Assembly (NCBI GenBank): GCA_964632995.1
Contig: CAZWDL010000019.1
Span: forward strand, 12,684 to 76,683
Source: CAZWDL01 sp964632995
GTDB lineage: Bacteria > Bacteroidota > Bacteroidia > Chitinophagales > Saprospiraceae
DNA: 64,000 nt
Direction of reading: 5' to 3'
The position numbers and the translations under genes were made by a program. The notes under the pieces were generated by a model, which was not told where the DNA came from, searched no databases, and saw only the letters and a list, made by a program, of their open reading frames with translations. Position 1 is the first letter of the stretch; every line of letters begins with the position of its first letter. Positions 17,572 through 26,348 of the stretch are shown one piece after another.

Positions 17572-19092
17572 ATGAAAACGTTGACCATGAAGCCATCATT
17601 CCAATCTCCGCCCGGCAGCGAAAACTTTAAAGAACCGGTACTGGACGAACAGGGACGTAAAGAAACTGTGTTTGCAGAAAGCAAGGTCCCCTTATGTGTA
17701 GATCTGGACGGAACGCTGGTGAAAACCGACACTCTGCTCGAATCAATTCTCATTTTACTGAAAAGGCAACCCTTGTCCCTCTTCGCAATGTTGCTCTGGA
17801 TGCTGAGAGGTAAGTCCTTCTTCAAACAGCAGATCGCTGACCGGGTAGACCTGCCGGCCGATACACTGCCTTACCACACCGATTTTCTGACCCATCTTCA
17901 GAAAGAATTTTCCCGGGGCCGAAAATTGGTGTTGGTGACGGCCGCCAACGAGAAGATTGCCGGGGCAGTAGCGGATCATCTGGGACTTTTTGCCCTGTCT
18001 TTTGCCAGTGATGACCGGGTCAACCTGTCGGGAAACCGAAAGCTGGCGCTGTTAGAAGAACAATTTGGGAAAAAGGGCTTTGATTACGCGGGGAACGCCA
18101 GCGTCGATTTGCCGATCTGGCAGGGCGCCGCTTCCGGCATAGTGGTCAATGCCTCCGGCGGTTTGACCCGGAAGGCGAAAGCCGGGGGAAATATTACTCA
18201 GGTCTTTTCCGATAAGAAAAACTATTTCGGGCAATTCGTCCGTGCCATCCGTATGCATCAGTGGGCGAAGAACCTGTTGATTTTCGTTCCCTTGCTGACT
18301 GCGCATCTGTATACCGACCCGGTTAGCGTAACACAGTCCATATGGGCCTTTTTCGCGTTCAGTTTATGTGCCTCCAGCGTGTACGTTTTGAACGATCTGC
18401 TGGATTTGGATGCAGACCGGCGTCATGCGAGAAAGCGGAAGCGGCCCTTTGCTGCCGGGAACCTGCCCATTCCACTCGGAGTGGCGGCGATCCCCTGTCT
18501 GCTGATCCCCGGTTTCTGGATTGCCTATTCCCTGAACCCACTTTTCCTTGCTACCCTGCTCAGTTATTACTTCATTACTTTTGCTTACTCCTTTTCCCTG
18601 AAGAGGATCGAGCTTATCGATGTTTTCACATTAGCCATTCTGTTCACTATGCGCATCTTTGCCGGGGCGGCTGCTATTGGAGTGCTCGTCTCGCAGTGGT
18701 TGCTGGCGTTTTCCATATTCCTTTTTGTCAGTCTGGCTTTCGCCAAACGCTTTTCCGAACTGCATAACCTGCCGAAAGACAAAGAGAAAGTCGGAGGGCG
18801 GGGCTACCTGTCGAAGGATCTTCCCATTATCGGGACTTTCGGGACCTCCAGTGGGTATATCTCCATTGTCGTACTCACGCTTTATACTAGTAGTGAGCAG
18901 GTAGAGATCCTGTATACCTTTCCGGAGCGTCTGTGGGTCATTTGCGTACTGTTGTTTTTCTGGGTGAGCCGGGTTTGGCTACTGGCTTACCGGGGGGAAT
19001 TAAATGAAGACCCCATTTTATTCGCCGTAAAAGACAAAGCCAGCTATCTGGTGGGCGCCTTAGCCATCATCACGATGTTCCTCGCCCTTTGA
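17572..19092 (+). CDS. HAD phosphatase-UbiA prenyltransferase fusion
   Basis: Two enzymes in one chain. Residues ~40-215 are a HAD-type hydrolase with the nucleophile motif D44-L-D46-G-T-L, the VTAAN threonine motif at 122-126 and a GNASVD metal-loop segment at 174-179. Residues ~220-506 are a UbiA-superfamily membrane prenyltransferase with about eight helices and the aspartate motif N274-D275-x2-D278-x-D280-x-D282. This resembles the UbiA enzymes that condense 5-phosphoribosyl-pyrophosphate with polyprenyl phosphate, where the following step is removal of the 5-phosphate; a fused HAD domain fits that step. The exact prenyl and sugar substrates are inferred. ATG 17587 is an alternative start. 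Confidence 0.88.
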   Translation: MKTLTMKPSFQSPPGSENFKEPVLDEQGRKETVFAESKVPLCVDLDGTLVKTDTLLESILILLKRQPLSLFAMLLWMLRGKSFFKQQIADRVDLPADTLPYHTDFLTHLQKEFSRGRKLVLVTAANEKIAGAVADHLGLFALSFASDDRVNLSGNRKLALLEEQFGKKGFDYAGNASVDLPIWQGAASGIVVNASGGLTRKAKAGGNITQVFSDKKNYFGQFVRAIRMHQWAKNLLIFVPLLTAHLYTDPVSVTQSIWAFFAFSLCASSVYVLNDLLDLDADRRHARKRKRPFAAGNLPIPLGVAAIPCLLIPGFWIAYSLNPLFLATLLSYYFITFAYSFSLKRIELIDVFTLAILFTMRIFAGAAAIGVLVSQWLLAFSIFLFVSLAFAKRFSELHNLPKDKEKVGGRGYLSKDLPIIGTFGTSSGYISIVVLTLYTSSEQVEILYTFPERLWVICVLLFFWVSRVWLLAYRGELNEDPILFAVKDKASYLVGALAIITMFLAL

Positions 19093-19115
19093 TTCCAATA
19101 AATAATTTTGCGAAA

Positions 19116-20477
19116 ATGACTACAGATGCCTTTCTTCTAAAAATGCGGGCTGTTGTGCTAAGGCTAAACGGCGGTCTGGCAAAGCAAAATACGGGTATCG
19201 GAAAAGAGGGACTGTGGACCCGTATTGCGAGCCGGAAAAAGCCGCTTATGCCGGGTATGGGCTTGCTGCTGGCAATGTTTGTTTTTTACATTTACCTGGG
19301 GTTCACGCTGGCCAGAGCGGAGGTGTTCCAGGATATGGACATACTCTTTGAACTCGATGTACCCCGGGTGATCAATGACCTGACCAACTTTTCGGAGGGG
19401 CATCATCGCACTTACGTGCACCCCATTTACGTTTTACTGGTCAATCCATTGGGGTCTTTCCTCCACCTGCTGACCGGCACACAGACAGGGGCTGCGATGA
19501 TGATCAACTCCTTTCTGGGCGCCCTGGGCGTGTCGTTAGCCTTTACTTTTTTCTATTTATTCGGCGGGCCTCTGTTCAACAGCTTATTACTGGCGTTGGT
19601 GTTCGGCTTATCCATGAGTCAGATAATCCTCTTTGCTTCACCGGAAACCGGATCCCTGGCGGTGGTGAGTTTGCTACTCACTTACATCCTTTTCCTTTAC
19701 GGGCTGCAAAAAAAACAGTTACCCTGGAAATGGTGGGTTTTTGCCGGGGTGCTTACCCTGGGAGTCACTACGACCAATTTTGTGCAGACCTTTATTGCCT
19801 TCTCGTTGCTTTCTTTTGTGCTGTATAAGGAGAATGTTTCCTTCATACGACTGGGCGCGAATATCGTGCGATATGGTTTCTGGGTCCTTGGCATTACCGC
19901 GGGCCTGGCCTTGATACAGAAAGTGATCTATCCCAACTCCAGCTTGTTCTTTTTACCTGCTGCTTACGCCGAGGAGTCCGGTTACGCAAGCCTGCTCGTT
20001 CTGGAAGAACCACTACTGGTAGCCGGTCAGGAATTAAAGCAATTTTTTCTGGTAAATTTCATCGCCCCTTTTCCGGATACCTTTGCCATGCCGGAGCGCG
20101 GCACGGTGGGCGTCACCTTTTCCAGTTCCTGGAATTATTCCGCAGTCGGCTATGTGGCTTTAGCCCTGTGGGTAGGGGTATTGATCTTCGGCATGGTGAA
20201 GAGCTGGAGTTACCGTAAACTGATGCCTTTTTTTCTGGGCATAACCCTGTGCCTTTTATTTAACCTGCTGTTACACAGCATCTACGGAGTAGGTGAAAAA
20301 GGCAAGATTGAATATCTGGTATACGCGGGAAATTTCTCTTTTCTCATCATGGCCTTTCTAAGTCCGTTCGCCCGTTCTTCCAGTCGCTGGATTACTATCC
20401 TGCTTCTTGTACTGATCGTTTTAATGGGGGTGAATAACTTGCTGGTATACAGGGATATTTTGTCTGCCTATCAATAG
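19116..20477 (+). CDS. Polytopic membrane protein, copy 1 of a paralogous pair
   Basis: About 453 residues with ten or so transmembrane segments. The first loop after the N-terminal helix contains DMDILFELDVPRVINDL and HHRTYVHPIYVLLVNPLG, a cluster of acidic and His residues at the place where GT-C glycosyltransferases carry their catalytic Asp/Glu. I do not recognise a named family. The paralogue is 22813-24144. The frame extends to a TTG overlapping the HAD-UbiA stop codon, but ATG 19116 is the better start. Tight spacing with the UbiA gene suggests it uses the lipid-linked sugar made there (inference). Confidence 0.75.
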   Translation: MTTDAFLLKMRAVVLRLNGGLAKQNTGIGKEGLWTRIASRKKPLMPGMGLLLAMFVFYIYLGFTLARAEVFQDMDILFELDVPRVINDLTNFSEGHHRTYVHPIYVLLVNPLGSFLHLLTGTQTGAAMMINSFLGALGVSLAFTFFYLFGGPLFNSLLLALVFGLSMSQIILFASPETGSLAVVSLLLTYILFLYGLQKKQLPWKWWVFAGVLTLGVTTTNFVQTFIAFSLLSFVLYKENVSFIRLGANIVRYGFWVLGITAGLALIQKVIYPNSSLFFLPAAYAEESGYASLLVLEEPLLVAGQELKQFFLVNFIAPFPDTFAMPERGTVGVTFSSSWNYSAVGYVALALWVGVLIFGMVKSWSYRKLMPFFLGITLCLLFNLLLHSIYGVGEKGKIEYLVYAGNFSFLIMAFLSPFARSSSRWITILLLVLIVLMGVNNLLVYRDILSAYQ

Positions 20478-20521
20478 CGCACCCCGGTTCTTTTTTTCCA
20501 GTCCATAAATCTTGGTATTAC

Positions 20522-22813
20522 ATGCTATTTTCAACATTGAGATTCGGAGGCGGTTTTGTATCGCTGTTGTCGTTGTTTGTGTTAATGACCGCCTGTGCTG
20601 AAGAAGAACCACCGGCTGCTGCTCCGGCGCCCGCCCAGGGCAAGGAAGATTACGAATACGTCGATTGGGGCCATTACCTGGGTGATCCCGGTGTCAGCCA
20701 CCACTCCCTGCTCGATCAGATCAGTACGGAGAACGTCGGCCAGCTCGAAGTGGCCTGGTCTTACAGCACCGGGGACGGCAGCGACGAAGGCCGCAGCCAG
20801 ATACAATGCAACCCCCTGATCATCGACGGTATTTTATACGGAACTACGGCCCAGCTCAGAGCCTTTGCCCTCGATGCAGAAACCGGAGAGGAAATATGGA
20901 CTTTTGACCTCTTCGAAGGGGAGTTTTCTTTTTACGGCTGGGGCGTTAACCGGGGATTGGCTTTCTGGACCGACGGGCAGGAAAAGAGAATCCTCTATAC
21001 AGTCGGTTATTATTTATTTGCGCTGGACGCCACTACTGGAACCCTGATTCCCGAATTCGGTTCAGACGGAAGGGTAGACCTGCGCCGTGACCTGGATATC
21101 AAGGGCCACTTCTGGCAGGCTCTCAGTGACATATTCGGTAATTTTCCGAATATTAAGCGCCGTGATATCAAGCGCTTGTTCATCGACGACCGTTTTGTCA
21201 TCGCCACTTCTCCGGGAGTGATCTACGAAGATCTGTTTATCCTGGGAAGCCGGGTGACGGAAACCAAAGGTGCGGCGCCGGGCCATATCAGGGCGTTCAA
21301 CGTACGAACCGGAGAAATCGAATGGATTTTCCACACCATTCCGCAGCCCGGAGAATTTGGATACGAAACCTGGCCGGAAGACGCCTGGGAAACGGCGGGC
21401 GGCGCCAATTCCTGGGCAGGCATGAGCATCGATACGAGCCGGGGCGTCGTGTATATTCCCACGGGGTCGGCCACCTTTGACTACTACGGCGGAGACCGCA
21501 GGGGCGAAAACCTCTTTGCCAACAGCCTGATTGCCTTGGACGCTGCAACGGGTGAGCGAGTCTGGCATTTCCAGACGGTTCACCACGATTTGTGGGACCG
21601 GGACCTCCCCGCCCCGCCCAACCTGTTGACGCTGGAGAGAGAGGGAAAAAAAGTAGAGGCAGTGGCCCAGATTACTAAAACGGGCTTCGTCTTCGTCTTT
21701 GACCGGGATACAGGAGAACCGCTTTTCCCTGTTGAAGAGACACCTGTGCCCCCCTCCCGGCTCAAGGGGGAAGAGGCTTGGCCAAGCCAGCCAATTCCTG
21801 TCCGTCCACCTCCCTTTGCCCGTCAGCGTTTTGAGGAGTCGGACATCACACGTCGCACGCCGGAGGCGTATGAGTACGTCAAGTCCAGGTGGGAGCAACT
21901 GGAAAAGGGGCAGCTATTTATTCCTCCAAGCGTTGAGGGCACTATCGTTTTTCCCGGTATCGACGGGGGTGGCGAGTGGGGCGGCGCCGCGGTGGATACT
22001 TCGGGCGTGCTCTACGTCAATGCCAGTGAGATGCCGTTCATCATGAAAGCCATTCCCAATTTTCAGGGGCAGGGCGAAGAGGTGATGGCCGTGAAGGGAA
22101 AGCTCCTCTACAACACCTATTGTATTACCTGTCATGGTGAAGATCTTAAAGGAACGGCCAGCTTTTCTTCTCCCGGTCTGATTGGCGTACAGGAAAAACT
22201 GGAGAAGGAAGAAATCAAAACGATCATCACGGAGGGTAGGGGAGCGATGCCTTATTTCCAGAATCTTTCTGATAGCGAAGTAGAGGATGTCGTCGCTTAT
22301 ATCAGCAATCCGGATCAGGCGCCTACGCAGGCTTCCCTCGAGGAAGGCGAAAAGGCCGCAGCGGATCCTTCCATGATGCCTTATACCGTTACCGGTTACA
22401 ATCGCTTTTACGATCAGGATGGCTTCCCGGCAGTAACCCCTCCCTGGGGCACTTTAACCGCTCTTGACCTCAACGAAGGGACGATCCGCTGGAAAATTCC
22501 ACTGGGCCATCATCCGGGATTACCCCCGGCGGAAGGCGAACCCTCCGGTTGCGAAAATTACGGCGGACCAATTGTCACAACGGGGAACGTACTGTTCATC
22601 GCCGCCACCATGGATGAAAAAATGCGGGCTTTCGACAAACGCGATGGAAGCCTGCTGTGGGAAACGGAGCTGCCGGCAGCCGGTTACGCAACCCCGGCTA
22701 CCTACGCCATCAACGGCAAACAGTACGTGGTGATCGCCTGTGGCGGCGGCAAGTTGGATACCCGATCAGGGGATACCTATATCTCTTTTGCTCTACCAGA
22801 CAGCCTACAGTAA
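20522..22813 (+). CDS. PQQ-dependent dehydrogenase with a cytochrome c domain (lipoprotein)
   Basis: A 763-residue quinoprotein alcohol or sugar dehydrogenase. The signal peptide ends in the lipobox LMTAC, so it should sit on a periplasm-facing or outer-surface membrane. An eight-bladed propeller is indicated by repeated W-x-F/Y and ALDA(E/A)TGE motifs (ALDAETGEEIWTF, ALDAATGERVWHF). A cytochrome c module is inserted before the last blades, with the haem site C534-I-T-C537-H538 and a distal Met in GAMPYF. It would oxidise a sugar or alcohol outside the cytoplasm and pass electrons to the haem. It lies between the two paralogous membrane proteins; its TAA overlaps the next ATG. Confidence 0.9.
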   Translation: MLFSTLRFGGGFVSLLSLFVLMTACAEEEPPAAAPAPAQGKEDYEYVDWGHYLGDPGVSHHSLLDQISTENVGQLEVAWSYSTGDGSDEGRSQIQCNPLIIDGILYGTTAQLRAFALDAETGEEIWTFDLFEGEFSFYGWGVNRGLAFWTDGQEKRILYTVGYYLFALDATTGTLIPEFGSDGRVDLRRDLDIKGHFWQALSDIFGNFPNIKRRDIKRLFIDDRFVIATSPGVIYEDLFILGSRVTETKGAAPGHIRAFNVRTGEIEWIFHTIPQPGEFGYETWPEDAWETAGGANSWAGMSIDTSRGVVYIPTGSATFDYYGGDRRGENLFANSLIALDAATGERVWHFQTVHHDLWDRDLPAPPNLLTLEREGKKVEAVAQITKTGFVFVFDRDTGEPLFPVEETPVPPSRLKGEEAWPSQPIPVRPPPFARQRFEESDITRRTPEAYEYVKSRWEQLEKGQLFIPPSVEGTIVFPGIDGGGEWGGAAVDTSGVLYVNASEMPFIMKAIPNFQGQGEEVMAVKGKLLYNTYCITCHGEDLKGTASFSSPGLIGVQEKLEKEEIKTIITEGRGAMPYFQNLSDSEVEDVVAYISNPDQAPTQASLEEGEKAAADPSMMPYTVTGYNRFYDQDGFPAVTPPWGTLTALDLNEGTIRWKIPLGHHPGLPPAEGEPSGCENYGGPIVTTGNVLFIAATMDEKMRAFDKRDGSLLWETELPAAGYATPATYAINGKQYVVIACGGGKLDTRSGDTYISFALPDSLQ

Positions 22814-24144
22814 TGATAATCTCAAATCACCGTCACAACATGAATCCTTTCAGCTCCCTATTCAATCCCGATCCCAAAGTAAAGTACTACGGATTGGGCC
22901 TGTTCGCCGGCTTATTTGTCATTTACCTCCTGGTTGGGCTTCAATTCTCCACCACCAGCGCCTTCCAGTATTTTGATGTGCTCTTTGAACTGGATACGCC
23001 AAGAGTGGTAGAGGATATGGCTGTATTTGACGGCGACCATCACCGTACGGCGGTGCACCCCATATACGTTATTCTGGTCAACCCGCTTGGAACTGTCCTT
23101 ACCTATCTGTTCAAGTCGCTCTATACTTCCGCTGTCATCATCAACGCTTTACTGGGAGCACTGGGCGTCACCCTGGGTTTTTTCCTTTTCTGGACCTACA
23201 GCCGGGATAAAACCAATGCCCTGCTGCTCAGCCTGTTCTTTGCCCTGACCGCCAGCCAGTTTATACTCTCTGTCGTTCCGGAAACCAGTTCTTTTGCCAT
23301 CGTCAGCCTGATTCTTACTTACCTGTTGTTTTTGCACGGCCTGATGACGCGGCAGGTGCTCTTCCGCTGGTGGGTCGTAGCCGGCTTGCTGACCCTGGGC
23401 ATTACCATCACCAACTTCGTCCAATGTGTCATTTGTTTCTTTATACTGAACTGGATGCTGAGTGATAAGAAAGAGTCCTTGTTTCATCCTATCCGTTCCA
23501 GAGTAGTTCACCTGGGCCTGAATGTGGCGGGAGTAGCTGTGGTGTTGGCTACGATTCAGAAAATCATCTATCCCAGCGCCAGCCTTTTCTTTAATCCCTT
23601 TGCTTTCCGCGAAGACAAAGGCTACATCAATTTGCAGATGATCTTCGAACAGCCACTGACAGTTATCACTCAGGAGTTAAAATCCTTTTTCATTGTCGAT
23701 TTCATCCCTCCTGTGCCCGATGCATTTTTTATTCTCAGCATCGACACCTCGGCCGTCACGTTCAGCTTGTCCTGGGATTATCCGTGGATGGGCTGGGCAG
23801 CCATCGCCCTGTGGCTCTTTTTGCTGATTTTCAGCATTTCCCGGATTTTCCGGGATAAGACCTTGCAACCTTTCTTTTTTGGACTGGCGCTTTGTCTGCT
23901 CTTTAACCTGGGGCTACACAGTATTTACGGTATCGGGGAAGATGACATCTACGGTACGCTGATACCCGGGCGGCTTGAGTTTTTCATGTTTTCCGGTAAT
24001 TTTCACTTCCTCATTCTCGCCTTCCTAAGCCCGCTCCTGACAGTGAAGGAATGGTGGGTACGTCCGGCGCTGATTCTTCTGCTGGGCTTGACTGCCTTGA
24101 ATAATATTCCTGTTTTCCGATTCATCTTTGAAGCGATCAGTTAA
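22813..24144 (+). CDS. Polytopic membrane protein, copy 2 of a paralogous pair
   Basis: About 443 residues, clearly homologous to 19116-20477 along its whole length: DVLFELDTPRVVEDM, HHRTAVHPIYVILVNPLG, ITITNFVQ, IQKIIYPSASLFF and NLGLHSIYGIGE all have direct counterparts there. The ATG at 22813 shares its A with the last base of the dehydrogenase stop codon (TAATG), a classic translational-coupling arrangement; the frame is open further upstream but overlaps the dehydrogenase. A GT-C-like glycosyltransferase role is suggested by the loop-1 acidic cluster and many helices, without proof. Confidence 0.8.
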   Translation: MIISNHRHNMNPFSSLFNPDPKVKYYGLGLFAGLFVIYLLVGLQFSTTSAFQYFDVLFELDTPRVVEDMAVFDGDHHRTAVHPIYVILVNPLGTVLTYLFKSLYTSAVIINALLGALGVTLGFFLFWTYSRDKTNALLLSLFFALTASQFILSVVPETSSFAIVSLILTYLLFLHGLMTRQVLFRWWVVAGLLTLGITITNFVQCVICFFILNWMLSDKKESLFHPIRSRVVHLGLNVAGVAVVLATIQKIIYPSASLFFNPFAFREDKGYINLQMIFEQPLTVITQELKSFFIVDFIPPVPDAFFILSIDTSAVTFSLSWDYPWMGWAAIALWLFLLIFSISRIFRDKTLQPFFFGLALCLLFNLGLHSIYGIGEDDIYGTLIPGRLEFFMFSGNFHFLILAFLSPLLTVKEWWVRPALILLLGLTALNNIPVFRFIFEAIS

Positions 24145-24188
24145 GAAGGAATTTTTCTTATCTTTCCTTCGTATTAACCAGATCTCTT

Positions 24189-24617
24189 ATGCGACCATTA
24201 TTCTTTCTTTTTTTATTCTTCCTGCCATTGTTTTCCCTGGAAGCCCAGTCCGACCCGGATATAGCAGCGGTCAAAAGTATTCTCCAACGCCAGTCGGCCG
24301 ATTGGAACCGGGGCGATATCAACGCCTTTATGGAAGGCTACTGGAAATCCGAAGAGCTGCAGTTTGTCGGCAGCAGCGGCCCCACCTACGGCTGGCAGAA
24401 TACGCTTGAGAACTACAAGCGCCGCTACCCCGACCGCGCCGCCATGGGCCTTCTGACCTTCGATATTCTCCGTGTTCGTAAGATTAGCGATGAAGTGATC
24501 CTGCTCACCGGTAAGTTTACCCTCGAACGGAAAAACGATCGGCCAAGCGGTTTCTTCACCCTCGTCTGGAAAAAAATCGACGGCGAGTGGGTGATCGTGA
24601 GCGATCATACGAGTTAA
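24189..24617 (+). CDS. Secreted DUF4440/SnoaL-like (NTF2-fold) protein
   Basis: A small exported protein of 142 residues. A signal peptide at residues 1-20 ends in SLEAQ. The rest matches the cystatin/NTF2-like pattern of DUF4440: a helix with ILQRQSADWNRGDINAFMEGYW, then strands ending in FTLVWKKIDGEWVIVSDHTS. Such proteins bind small ligands or act as simple isomerase-like folds; no catalytic function can be assigned. It is 44 bp after the membrane-protein gene and converges on the esterase gene at 24667. Confidence 0.85.
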   Translation: MRPLFFLFLFFLPLFSLEAQSDPDIAAVKSILQRQSADWNRGDINAFMEGYWKSEELQFVGSSGPTYGWQNTLENYKRRYPDRAAMGLLTFDILRVRKISDEVILLTGKFTLERKNDRPSGFFTLVWKKIDGEWVIVSDHTS

Positions 24618-24666
24618 GCAGAATAACGCCAATTTCCTGACCTTCCTTCTGATTTCCATTCCTTAC

Positions 24667-25401
24667 TTACTCTCCTGACTTCTCCAAGACCGGCTTCAGT
24701 ACTTCCCACATATTTTCCGCTACAATTTCAGTGCCCTCTTCGTTCGGATGAATCCCGTCGGGCTGATTCAGTTCCGGCTCTCCACCTACGCCTTCGAGCA
24801 GGAAGGGAAGCAGGATGACGTCATTTTTCTCGGCTAGTTCCGGATAGATGCGGCGAAATTCTTCCGTATATTCCGGGCCCATATTGGGAGGTATCTGCAT
24901 GCCTGCGAGGATGATTTCGGCCTCCGGGGCCTTTTGCTGTACCTTATCGATGATGGACTGCAGGCTTTTGCGGGTTTCCGCCGGCGGGATGCCGCGCAAC
25001 CCGTCGTTGCCACCCAGTTCAAGCACAAAGATGTCGACCGGCTGATTCAGCACCCAGTCGATACGCGAATCCCCACCTGTGCTGGTTTCCCCGCTGACGC
25101 CCGCGTTGACCACGCGGTAGTCGTAGCCCAGCGAGTCGAGTCGACGCTGTATGAGGGCCGGATAGGACTGTTCCGGTTCCAGCCCATAGCCCGCTGTCAG
25201 GCTGTTGCCGAAAAATACAATTACCTTATCGGACTCGGAAGGAGGATTGGCTTGCCGGGCAGGCGGACCAGCAGAGGGTTCTTCTGTTTCAATCCTTTGC
25301 CTGGTCTCATTTCCACCACAGGCGGAAAACAACAGTAACAGGCTTAGGAAGGACAGTGAGTAGCGCAGGTAGTGAAGAGATAATATCATTGAGAAATTCA
25401 T
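24667..25401 (-). CDS. tesA: SGNH-family arylesterase/acyl-CoA thioesterase I-like lipoprotein
   Basis: An SGNH hydrolase of the TesA type. Block I is FFGNSLTAGYG, with Asn where GDSL enzymes have Asp but with the nucleophilic Ser kept. Block III is ELGGNDGLRG and block V DGIHPNEEG contains the Asp-x2-His pair. The N-terminus is a lipoprotein signal with lipobox FSAC, so the enzyme is exported. It is divergent from an ABC transporter gene pair that matches the ybbA-ybbP arrangement found next to tesA in many bacteria. Short ester or thioester hydrolysis is likely. The start could also be the Met four codons in. Confidence 0.88.
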   Translation of the reverse strand: MNFSMILSLHYLRYSLSFLSLLLLFSACGGNETRQRIETEEPSAGPPARQANPPSESDKVIVFFGNSLTAGYGLEPEQSYPALIQRRLDSLGYDYRVVNAGVSGETSTGGDSRIDWVLNQPVDIFVLELGGNDGLRGIPPAETRKSLQSIIDKVQQKAPEAEIILAGMQIPPNMGPEYTEEFRRIYPELAEKNDVILLPFLLEGVGGEPELNQPDGIHPNEEGTEIVAENMWEVLKPVLEKSGE

Positions 25402-25605
25402 GTTGATTTGCTATAGGCAAAAATCGATAAAAGCGTATTACTTTTCCACCAAGATAAAATTGATCTGACAACCATTTTGTTTTCCCAATCGTTCTACCAG
25501 GGTATTAAAACCGGATTGTTTACGAAGGAAAACTATTCGAGCCTTCAATAATACAATCTTTTTTATCCGCCGGGAGCCTTGTGCCCGGGCGGACAATCCT
25601 TCAAA

Positions 25606-26301
25606 ATGAAAGATACGATGATCCTGGAGGTTCGCAACTTAAGTAAAACCTATCAAACTCCGGCACACACACTCACGGTTCTCGACGATGTCAGTTTCTC
25701 TATTGAAAAGGGGGACTCTCTGGCAGTCGTAGGCCCTTCCGGCAGTGGCAAGACCACCCTGCTCGGCCTTTGCGCCGGACTGGACCGTTCCTCCTCCGGA
25801 TCGGTGCTTTTGCACGATACCCGCCTTGACGAACTGGACGAAGATGAACGCGCCGATCTGCGCAATCGTTACGTCGGCTTCGTCTTTCAGAATTTTCAGC
25901 TCATTCCCACCCTGACGGCGCTGGAGAACGTAATGGTTCCTCTGGAGCTGCGTGGTGAAAAAGGTGCGGCTTCATCCGCCCTGGAATGGCTCGATAAAGT
26001 GGGGCTGGCCGACCGGCAGGATCACTACCCGTCGCAGCTTTCAGGCGGCGAACAACAACGCGTCGCGCTGGCGCGCGCTTTTTCCAATCATCCGCTTATT
26101 CTGTTTGCCGATGAACCTACCGGCAACCTCGATGAGGAAACCGGACAAATGGTGGAACAACTGCTCTTCGACCTCAACCGGGAAGCGGGCACCACCCTCG
26201 TGCTGGTCACCCACGACCTGGAACTGGCCGCCAAGGCGCAGCGCATGATCAGACTGAAAGGAGGAAAGGTGGTCGAAGATACCCTGGTGGAGGCGAGTTG
26301 A
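25606..26301 (+). CDS. ybbA: ABC transporter ATPase, LolD/YbbA type
   Basis: A 231-residue nucleotide-binding subunit. Walker A GPSGSGKT lies at residues 43-50, the signature LSGGEQQR near 145 and Walker B LFADEP near 166, followed by the D-loop GNLD and the H-loop VTHDLEL. This layout is that of the MacB/LolD group, which drives mechanotransmission or lipoprotein release rather than classical import. The frame is open to a TTG at 25579, but ATG 25606 gives the usual N-terminus. It is followed after 47 bp by its permease. Confidence 0.92.
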   Translation: MKDTMILEVRNLSKTYQTPAHTLTVLDDVSFSIEKGDSLAVVGPSGSGKTTLLGLCAGLDRSSSGSVLLHDTRLDELDEDERADLRNRYVGFVFQNFQLIPTLTALENVMVPLELRGEKGAASSALEWLDKVGLADRQDHYPSQLSGGEQQRVALARAFSNHPLILFADEPTGNLDEETGQMVEQLLFDLNREAGTTLVLVTHDLELAAKAQRMIRLKGGKVVEDTLVEAS

Positions 26302-26348
26302 CAGGGAGACGTACAGGCAAATAATAATTTAAAATTGAAATCATCCAC

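Noticed and set aside
21062..21898. Minus-strand open frame opposite the PQQ dehydrogenase
   Set aside because: A shadow of the propeller repeats on the other strand, without recognisable motifs.
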